Position numbers and translations under genes: made by a program
Assembly (NCBI GenBank): GCA_002308235.1
Contig: DBVS01000097.1
Location: 1-6,096 of the forward strand
Source of the DNA: Lachnospiraceae bacterium UBA1258
Lineage (GTDB): Bacteria > Bacillota > Clostridia > Lachnospirales > Lachnospiraceae
Length of the DNA stretch: 6,096 nt
Reading direction: 5' to 3'
In this document: piece by piece, positions 1 through 4,736 of the stretch
Layout: every line of letters starts with the position of its first letter
How positions within the stretch are numbered: position 1 is the first letter of the stretch
The notes under the pieces: model-generated
Told to the model about the DNA's origin: nothing
Databases searched by the model: none
What the model saw: the letters and a program-made list of their open reading frames with translations, nothing else

Positions 1-113
1 GTCGGTGCAGTTATCGAAAGCACATTGTTATCAATGCTGTGATAATAGATTTCCTTGGGGGAAAAAAGTTCGGTTCCTTTTTCCTTAACCCAGCAGCCAC
101 GGTGAAATTTCAT
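1..113 (-). CDS. GH31 alpha-xylosidase, YicI type (N-terminal 37 codons only)
   Basis: Only the start of this gene is in the window; it reads leftward off the edge. The visible peptide begins MKFHRGCWVKEKGTELFSPK. This matches the N-terminal beta-strand pattern of YicI-type family 31 glycoside hydrolases, which start M-K-F/I-x-x-G-x-W followed by a short loop and a strand containing Y-x-x-E/H. Known family members release alpha-linked xylose from the non-reducing end of xyloglucan oligosaccharides (isoprimeverose units) in the cytoplasm. No signal peptide is visible, in keeping with an intracellular enzyme. The ATG follows a perfect AGGAGG by 5 nt and lies 22 bp after the esterase stop, so the two genes are probably one operon. 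No catalytic residue lies in the visible part, so the call rests on the N-terminal pattern and context. A different GH31 specificity (alpha-glucosidase) is possible. Confidence 0.7.
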   Translation of the reverse strand, partial: MKFHRGCWVKEKGTELFSPKEIYYHSIDNNVLSITAP

Positions 114-118
114 GGTAA

Positions 119-124
119 CCTCCT
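119..124 (-). promoter_or_regulatory. Strong ribosome binding site of the YicI-type GH31 gene
   Basis: On the minus strand the sequence reads AGGAGGTTACC directly before ATG. This is a full-consensus AGGAGG with 5 nt to the start codon. It is the strongest Shine-Dalgarno site seen in the window and fixes the start of a gene of which only the first codons are present. Confidence 0.8.
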
Positions 125-135
125 GTTGTTTTCAA

Positions 136-969
136 TCAGTAGTTAAGAAGTCCGAAGGTGCGAAGAAGCCAGTTTTGGGAAAGCTCCATCCATTGACGGA
201 CACCCGGGTCATCCTCGTGTCTTCCCTGTGAATAGGTTGCGGGGCCCGCAAGGGAAAGACCGTGTCCGCCCCTGGGGAATACGTGATATTCAAAGGGAAT
301 CTTAGCGGCTCTCATAGCCTTTGCCATAAAGAGCGAGTTTTCGAGGGGTACCGCGCCGTCCTCAAAGGTGTGCCAGATAAAGGCGGGAGGAGTGTTCTCA
401 TCCACGCGGTTTTCAATCGAAACGTATTTAAGCATCTCGGGATTGTTTTTGTCGGGTCCGAGAAGATTGTCAAATGAGCCTCTGTGGGCGTATTCCCCTG
501 AGGTGATGACGGGATACGCGAGGATCATTCCGGCAGGTTTTAAATAGTCCTTTGAAACCTTGAAATAATCGGTAACTTCAGGTCTGAAATATCCTGTTCC
601 GAAAAGTGCCGCAAGGTGTGCGCCTGCAGAAAAACCGCAGAGGATTATGCGGGTTTCGTCAATGAGAAGTTCGTCTGCTTTGTCCTTCAGATATTTAACG
701 CAAAAAGCAAGTTCCCGAAGGGAGGTGGGATAAACCGCGGGTGAGACACTGTAGTAAAGGATCGCGGCATGATAACCGATGGCAAGATAATTGTTGGCGA
801 TGGAGTCGGCTTCCCTTGCGGATGTGAAGCCGTAACCGCCACCCGGGATCACCAGGACCAGCGGGCGTTTTTTAAGGGCGAGCTCCCTGCTTTCTTCATA
901 TAAAGATAGTTCGAAACGCGCGTATTCCATGCTCCCGTCGACTTTTACGGGTACTGTAATGTTTTTCAT
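136..969 (-). CDS. Alpha/beta-hydrolase esterase, acetyl(xylan) esterase-like
   Basis: A 277-residue alpha/beta hydrolase of the BD-FAE/acetyl-esterase type. Visible motifs are the oxyanion-hole loop PGGGYG (residues 42-47), the nucleophile elbow G-F-S-A-G with Ser114, a candidate acid Asp204 in TFEDGAVP, and His236 in RGGHG, so the Ser-Asp-His triad looks complete. There is no signal peptide or membrane segment, so it should act in the cytoplasm. Related enzymes remove acetyl (or sometimes feruloyl) groups from xylo-oligosaccharides. Here that fits with the YicI-type GH31 gene 22 bp downstream in the same operon: deacetylation would precede xylose release. I chose ATG 969 because AAGGAG lies 9 nt upstream; the in-frame TTG at 975 leaves only 3 nt. 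The exact substrate cannot be read from the sequence, and a generic carboxylesterase is the alternative. Confidence 0.85.
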   Translation of the reverse strand: MKNITVPVKVDGSMEYARFELSLYEESRELALKKRPLVLVIPGGGYGFTSAREADSIANNYLAIGYHAAILYYSVSPAVYPTSLRELAFCVKYLKDKADELLIDETRIILCGFSAGAHLAALFGTGYFRPEVTDYFKVSKDYLKPAGMILAYPVITSGEYAHRGSFDNLLGPDKNNPEMLKYVSIENRVDENTPPAFIWHTFEDGAVPLENSLFMAKAMRAAKIPFEYHVFPRGGHGLSLAGPATYSQGRHEDDPGVRQWMELSQNWLLRTFGLLNY

Positions 970-977
970 TGACAATG
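967..977. repeat. Small palindrome CATTGACAATG over the esterase start codon
   Basis: CATTG-A-CAATG is a perfect 5-bp inverted repeat around one central base. It covers the esterase ATG and contains a TGACAA half-site (970-975), the same hexamer found in the larger palindrome at 991-1007. It could be a secondary operator half-site or chance, since the ATG itself contributes bases to it. With a one-base centre it cannot form an RNA hairpin. Confidence 0.3.
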
Positions 978-978
978 T

Positions 979-984
979 CTCCTT
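979..984 (-). promoter_or_regulatory. Ribosome binding site of the esterase gene
   Basis: On the minus strand AAGGAG is followed by nine bases and then ATG (969-967). The spacing decides in favour of this ATG over the upstream in-frame TTG (975-973), which would be only 3 nt from the site. Confidence 0.7.
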
Positions 985-990
985 CCGGGC

Positions 991-1007
991 TTGTCATTTC
1001 TTGACAA
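991..1007. promoter_or_regulatory. Candidate operator palindrome TTGTCA-N5-TGACAA
   Basis: TTGTCATTTCTTGACAA is a perfect 6-bp inverted repeat around TTTCT. Its right arm overlaps the -35 hexamer (TTGACA, 1001-1006) of the exonuclease promoter. The whole element also lies about 15-31 nt downstream of the predicted start of the leftward esterase/GH31 transcript. A protein bound here could block the rightward promoter and roadblock the leftward one. In the leftward mRNA it could instead form a weak 6-bp stem with a 5-nt loop. No regulator gene is in the window, so the binding protein is unknown. Confidence 0.45.
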
Positions 1008-1030
1008 AACCGCGATAATATCCATAGAAT
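1001..1030 (+). promoter_or_regulatory. Sigma-A type promoter for the exonuclease gene
   Basis: A perfect -35 hexamer TTGACA (1001-1006) is separated by 18 bp from a -10 hexamer TAGAAT (1025-1030, five of six matches). Transcription would start near 1037, giving a leader of about 30 nt. The leader holds AAAGGA (1055-1060), 7 nt before the ATG at 1068. The -35 lies within the right side of the palindrome at 991-1007. Confidence 0.65.
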
Positions 1031-1037
1031 TATACCA
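1029..1037 (-). promoter_or_regulatory. Extended -10 promoter for the esterase/GH31 operon
   Basis: On the minus strand the sequence TGGTATAAT is an extended -10 element: TG, one base, then the perfect hexamer TATAAT at 1034-1029. The matching -35 position reads TTTCGC and is poor, as is common for extended -10 promoters. Transcription would start near 1022, giving a leader of about 50 nt that carries the palindrome at 1007-991 and the ribosome binding site. The hexamer shares two bases with the rightward -10, so RNA polymerase could probably occupy only one promoter at a time. Confidence 0.55.
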
Positions 1038-1067
1038 TAAAGGAAAAAAACGCGAAAGGAACGATTT

Positions 1068-2021
1068 ATGAATTACATTGTCCTTGATCTGGAATGGAAT
1101 CAGTCGGGAACACCCGCCGGTAATAACGTAAAGATTCCTTTCGAGATCATAGAGATAGGTGCGGTAAAGCTTAACGAAGAAAAAGTCATGATCGACGAGT
1201 TCAGCGCCCTTATCAAACCGCAGATATATAAGACCATGCACTATGTTACGGGCAAGCTCGTACATATCAAAATGCAGGAATTAAAGCATGAGCAGCCCTT
1301 TGAGGATGTAATTGAAAGATTTCTTGAATGGTGCGGCGACGAACCTGTCTTTTGCTCCTGGGGTCCCCTGGATCTCACGGAGCTGCAAAGAAACATGAAA
1401 TATTACGGTCTTAAGCCCCTTTCGGAGGGACCCATTGCTTTTTACGACGTCCAGAAGCTCTTTGCCATAGCAGGGGGAAACCGAGCGGAGAGGGTTTCTT
1501 TGGAAACAGCCGTAGACCGGATGAACATTCAAAAAGACATTCCCTTCCACAGGGCCTTTTCTGACGCATATTATGCCGCCAAGGTTTTGGCCGCCATAGA
1601 GGACCGGGAAATACTTGATTACGTTTCTTACGACACTTTCAATCCGCCGATTGACAAAGAACGGGAAATACACAGGATTTTCAAGGACTACGATAAGTAT
1701 ATAACACGCACTTTCGCTTCCAAGGAAGCTTTGCTTGCCGACAGAGAGGTCAAAAACATGAATTGTTACCTCTGTGACAAGTCTTCTTCCAAGATAGTAA
1801 AGCTCTTTTCACCCACCGGAAAATTTTTCGTGGGAGTTGCTTTTTGCGAGGAGCACGGATTCGTAAAGACCAAGATCAGGATCCGCAAGACCGACGAAGG
1901 CCGTATTTTCGGCGTAAAAACGCAGAAAATAATTTCCGCCGAGGATGCGGAGAAAATTGCCGACAGAGGACGCAAACACAAAGAAGAGAAAAGTGGAAAA
2001 AGAAATACAAAAAAACCTTGA
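1068..2021 (+). CDS. DEDDh 3'-5' exonuclease with C-terminal Cys/His cluster
   Basis: A 317-residue protein whose first ~175 residues form an RNase T/DnaQ-type exonuclease domain. The DEDDh residues are visible: Asp7 and Glu9 in LDLEWNQ, Asp102 in WGPLDLTELQRN, and His161 and Asp166 in FHRAFSDAYYAA. Such two-metal enzymes remove nucleotides from 3' ends of RNA or single-stranded DNA in the cytoplasm; the substrate here is unknown. Residues 230-275 add a module with Cys233-x2-Cys236 and Cys260-x2-His263, a spacing that suggests a small zinc-binding fold. The last ~20 residues are rich in Lys and Arg and probably disordered, and may bind nucleic acid. The ATG at 1068 has AAAGGA 7 nt upstream and an own promoter. 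The gene is divergent from the esterase operon and ends where the antiporter promoter begins. Confidence 0.85.
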   Translation: MNYIVLDLEWNQSGTPAGNNVKIPFEIIEIGAVKLNEEKVMIDEFSALIKPQIYKTMHYVTGKLVHIKMQELKHEQPFEDVIERFLEWCGDEPVFCSWGPLDLTELQRNMKYYGLKPLSEGPIAFYDVQKLFAIAGGNRAERVSLETAVDRMNIQKDIPFHRAFSDAYYAAKVLAAIEDREILDYVSYDTFNPPIDKEREIHRIFKDYDKYITRTFASKEALLADREVKNMNCYLCDKSSSKIVKLFSPTGKFFVGVAFCEEHGFVKTKIRIRKTDEGRIFGVKTQKIISAEDAEKIADRGRKHKEEKSGKRNTKKP

Positions 2022-2045
2022 AAAGCCCGTGCGATGTGCTAAAAT
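2018..2045 (+). promoter_or_regulatory. Promoter for the antiporter/MATE operon
   Basis: TTGAAA (2018-2023) overlaps the exonuclease stop codon. It is followed after 16 bp by TAAAAT (2040-2045), which is preceded by TG plus one base (TGCTAAAAT), an extended -10. Both hexamers match five of six consensus bases. Transcription would start near 2052, about 54 nt before the antiporter ATG. Confidence 0.5.
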
Positions 2046-2087
2046 GCTTTGTTGACGGCATAAACGGAATTTATTTCCACAGCACAT
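2034..2087. repeat. Inverted repeat ATGTGCT / AGCACAT in the antiporter leader region
   Basis: ATGTGCT (2034-2040) and AGCACAT (2081-2087) are perfect 7-bp inverted copies separated by 40 bp. The left arm touches the extended -10 element and the right arm lies 4 nt before the GAGG ribosome binding site (2092-2095). The separation is too long for an ordinary hairpin terminator, and no T-run follows. It may be chance or a pair of regulator half-sites. Confidence 0.25.
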
Positions 2088-2105
2088 TTATGAGGCTTGA
2101 AAAAT

Positions 2106-3302
2106 ATGGAATCATATCTTGTTTTTAAAGATTTGGCAATTATAGTTGTTTTTGCGAAGTTCTTCGGGATCCTGGCACGTAAACTCAAAGCGCCCCAGGT
2201 TGTCGGAGAGATTATCGCGGGTCTTTTGATCGGTCCGAGTGTGCTCGGACTGGTGGATCAAAGCACTTTCTTAAGTCAGATGGCCGAAATCGGTGTCATT
2301 CTTTTGATGTTTTCGGCCGGTCTTGAAACAAATCTTCACGACCTTATCAAAACCGGAGTAAAGGCAACACTCATAGCGTGTGCGGGAGTGTTTGTTCCCC
2401 TTGTGGGCGGTTTCTTTCTCTACAGGGGCTTTTACGGACCTGCCGGAGTCGGAACGAAAGATTTTTATTCCGCGTTGTTTGTGGGAGTTATCCTTACTGC
2501 GACGAGCGTAAGCATTACGGTTCAGGCTCTCAGGGAAATGGGTAAGCTCAAGGGCTATGTCGGAACGACCATTCTGAGTGCCGCCATTATCGACGATGTC
2601 ATCGGTATTATCGTGCTTACCGTTGTTATCGGGCTTCATGACGGAAGTTCAAACGTCGGAGCGGTTTGCGCGAAAACGGGCCTTTTCTTTGTATTCTCGA
2701 TCGTTGTGGGCTTTATCATCTACAAGCTCTTTAAGGCCATGGATGCAAGATATCCGCATACCAGACGTATCCCCATCATGGGACTTGCGCTCTGCCTTGC
2801 CATGTCTTTTGTTGCCGAGAAATACTTCGGTATTGCGGATATAACAGGTGCTTATGTTGCGGGTATCATTCTTTGCAACGTACGTGATTCCGAGTATATC
2901 GCCGAAAAAATGGATATCAATTCATATATGCTCTTCGGACCTATTTTCTTTGCAAGTATCGGACTTAAGACCGACATAAGTGAAGTGAATATGTCGATCA
3001 TATGGTTTTCTCTTGCCTTTGTGGCTGTGGGACTCCTCTGCAAGATCATCGGATGTGGTCTGATGGCCAAGCTTTGTAAATTTACCTGGCCCGATTCCTT
3101 AAAGATCGGTGTCGGAATGATGACAAGAGGCGAGGTTGCGCTTATTACTTCCCAGAAGGGCCTCTCCGTGGGACTTTTAAGCCCTGTATATTTTACTGCG
3201 GTAATCCTTTTGATCATCTTCTCGTCGATACTTACCCCGATAATTCTGAAGATTTTATATTCAAAGACTCCGACCCAGGAATCACCTAAGATCGCTGAAT
3301 AA
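2106..3302 (+). CDS. CPA2-type Na+(K+)/H+ antiporter
   Basis: A 398-residue integral membrane protein of the Na+/H+ exchanger family (PF00999), with about 12-13 hydrophobic segments. Typical motifs are PQVVGEIIAGLLIGPS (30-45), an unwound-helix TATSV (131-135), the ion-binding pair Asp163-Asp164 in IIDDVIG, Lys313 in LLCKIIG, and TRGEVALI (340-347). The DD pair and the lysine match electrogenic NapA-like antiporters, where the second Asp binds the ion and the first pairs with the lysine. It ends about 20 residues after the last helix and has no TrkA-N/RCK nucleotide-binding domain, unlike Kef channels, so it is a bare transport core. ATG 2106 is chosen because GAGG (2092-2095) is 10 nt upstream; the in-frame TTG at 2097 would nearly touch it. 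The MATE gene follows after 22 bp. Na+ versus K+ selectivity cannot be read here. Confidence 0.88.
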   Translation: MESYLVFKDLAIIVVFAKFFGILARKLKAPQVVGEIIAGLLIGPSVLGLVDQSTFLSQMAEIGVILLMFSAGLETNLHDLIKTGVKATLIACAGVFVPLVGGFFLYRGFYGPAGVGTKDFYSALFVGVILTATSVSITVQALREMGKLKGYVGTTILSAAIIDDVIGIIVLTVVIGLHDGSSNVGAVCAKTGLFFVFSIVVGFIIYKLFKAMDARYPHTRRIPIMGLALCLAMSFVAEKYFGIADITGAYVAGIILCNVRDSEYIAEKMDINSYMLFGPIFFASIGLKTDISEVNMSIIWFSLAFVAVGLLCKIIGCGLMAKLCKFTWPDSLKIGVGMMTRGEVALITSQKGLSVGLLSPVYFTAVILLIIFSSILTPIILKILYSKTPTQESPKIAE

Positions 3303-3324
3303 ACACAACCTACAGGAATCATTC

Positions 3325-4680
3325 ATGAAAGAAACAAATCAGGATTTTACCACGGGTTCCATACCCGTAAAGATGGTCAGGTTCATGCTGCCCATACTTG
3401 CAGCGCTGGTGCTGCAGGCAATGTACAGCGCCGTGGACCTTATGATAGTCGGACATTTCGGGACTACCGCAGGTATATCCGGGATCGCCACCGGCAGTAA
3501 TGTAATGAATCTTTTTACCTTCTTCACCGCCAACATTGCCGTGGGCGTCACGGTGTTGCTGGGAAGGTATCTGGGAGAACACCGCGAGGACAGGATCGGT
3601 AAGCTTATCGGCGGCGCGGTGGTTTTCTTTGCTGTTTTATCCCTTCTTTTTTCAGTCATAATGTTTGTGTTTGCCCGTCCCATCGCGGGGATCATGCAGG
3701 CGCCGGAAGAAGCGGTGGAGTTGACCGTTCAGTACATCAGGATCTGTGCGGTCGGCTTTATTTTCGTAGTTTTCTATAATTTCATAAGTTCGGTCATGAG
3801 AGGACTGGGAAATTCCAAGCTCCCTCTGATCTTTGTGGCCATCGCCTGTGTTGTTAACATCATCGGCGATCTTGTTCTGGTGGCAGGCTTTCATATGAAT
3901 GTTGTCGGCGCAGCCATCGCAACGATCTTTGCCCAGGCCGTAAGCGTGGTCTTGTCGGTGATCATCATCATTAAGCAAAAACTTCCCTTCACCATCGGAA
4001 AACGCGATTTCCGTCTGAATGAAGAAGTCAAGCTGTTTTTCTTTATCGGACTTCCTTTGGGATTTCAGGAAATACTTACTAACGGAACGTTCCTTGCTTT
4101 GTGTGCATTCGTAAACAGAATGGGACTCGACTGTTCCTCGGGGTACGGAGTCGCCCAGAAAGTCCAGGCCTTTGTCATGCTCATACCCGTAGCCATTATG
4201 CAGTCCATTGCTTCCTTCGTGGCCCAGAACGTGGGTGCCAAAAGAGAGGACAGAGGGATCTCGGCCCTGCGCTGGAGCATGGGAATCGGTGTTTTGATCG
4301 GCCTATTTGTTGCCGCGGGGATCTTCTTTAGGGGAGATATTGTCGCAGAGATCTTTTCGGACGATTCGGCCGTTATAGCAAGGGCCTTTGAGTTCATGAA
4401 GGGATTTGCCCCCGAGGCATTTCTTACCAGTGTTCTTTTCAGTTTCATGGGGTATTTCAATGCCCATTCCAAGTCGTTTTTTGTAATGCTCATGGGAATC
4501 CTGCAGTCATTGATCGTGAGACTCCCTCTTTCTTACTACATGAGTATCCGTCCCAACGCAAACCTTACGGGTGTGGGCCTTGCCGCTCCCACCGCCACGG
4601 TTTTCGGAATACTTTTGGGAATCGTGTATTATCTTTACCTTCGCAAAAAGAAAGTGATCGTCATTGAAAACAGACCATGA
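3325..4680 (+). CDS. MATE family multidrug/cation efflux transporter
   Basis: A 451-residue membrane protein with 12 predicted helices in two MatE repeats (about 16-180 and 236-400). Family signatures seen include the helix-1 segment VDLMIVGHFG (37-46, with the conserved Asp38), RGLGNSKLP (159-167), NIIGDLVLV (178-186) and, in the second half, SFVAQNVGAKREDR (297-310). These antiporters use Na+ or H+ gradients to expel cationic drugs or metabolites across the cytoplasmic membrane. Length is normal and no break is seen. The ATG is preceded by AGGAA at 3314-3318. The 22-bp gap to the antiporter gene indicates co-transcription; the antiporter may help maintain the gradient that drives this pump, which is inference. 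The substrate is unknown. The C-terminus ends in a basic cytoplasmic tail (RKKKVIV). Confidence 0.9.
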   Translation: MKETNQDFTTGSIPVKMVRFMLPILAALVLQAMYSAVDLMIVGHFGTTAGISGIATGSNVMNLFTFFTANIAVGVTVLLGRYLGEHREDRIGKLIGGAVVFFAVLSLLFSVIMFVFARPIAGIMQAPEEAVELTVQYIRICAVGFIFVVFYNFISSVMRGLGNSKLPLIFVAIACVVNIIGDLVLVAGFHMNVVGAAIATIFAQAVSVVLSVIIIIKQKLPFTIGKRDFRLNEEVKLFFFIGLPLGFQEILTNGTFLALCAFVNRMGLDCSSGYGVAQKVQAFVMLIPVAIMQSIASFVAQNVGAKREDRGISALRWSMGIGVLIGLFVAAGIFFRGDIVAEIFSDDSAVIARAFEFMKGFAPEAFLTSVLFSFMGYFNAHSKSFFVMLMGILQSLIVRLPLSYYMSIRPNANLTGVGLAAPTATVFGILLGIVYYLYLRKKKVIVIENRP

Positions 4681-4723
4681 GGGCTGAAAGATATTTCCGT
4701 TAACCTGTAACCGATCGACGAAG

Positions 4724-4728
4724 AAAGG
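4724..4728 (+). promoter_or_regulatory. Ribosome binding site of the XylS-type GH31 gene
   Basis: AAAGG lies 8 nt before the ATG at 4737. It is the only plausible Shine-Dalgarno in the 56-bp gap after the MATE gene, and it supports this start codon. Confidence 0.55.
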
Positions 4729-4736
4729 CCGGCTTT

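Noticed and set aside
262..477. Plus-strand reading frame of 71 codons opposite the esterase gene
   Set aside because: It lies entirely antisense to a gene with an intact catalytic triad, has no recognisable motif, and no ribosome binding site was noted.
970..975. In-frame TTG as the esterase start (adds two residues)
   Set aside because: It would be only 3 nt from AAGGAG, while the ATG at 969 has a normal 9-nt spacing.
966..1265. Minus-strand frame of 99 codons running from inside the exonuclease to the esterase start
   Set aside because: It covers both promoters and the DEDDh N-terminus on the opposite strand, and shows no domain or convincing start.
2097..2105. In-frame TTG as the antiporter start (adds three residues)
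   Set aside because: It lies 1 nt after GAGG; the ATG at 2106 has a workable spacing of 10 nt.
2022..2105. Rho-independent terminator between the exonuclease and the antiporter
   Set aside because: No GC-rich hairpin followed by a T-run is present; the only inverted repeat has a 40-nt gap and no T-run.
4664..4736. Possible separate promoter for the second GH31 gene (TTGAAA at 4664-4669, GATATT at 4690-4695)
   Set aside because: The 20-bp spacer is too long and the -10 matches only four of six bases; transcription may continue from the MATE gene or start from an unrecognised promoter.
4724..4736. GC-rich GGCCGGC followed by TTT as a terminator after the MATE gene
   Set aside because: No stable stem-loop with a T-run can be drawn, and it overlaps the ribosome binding site and start of the GH31 gene.
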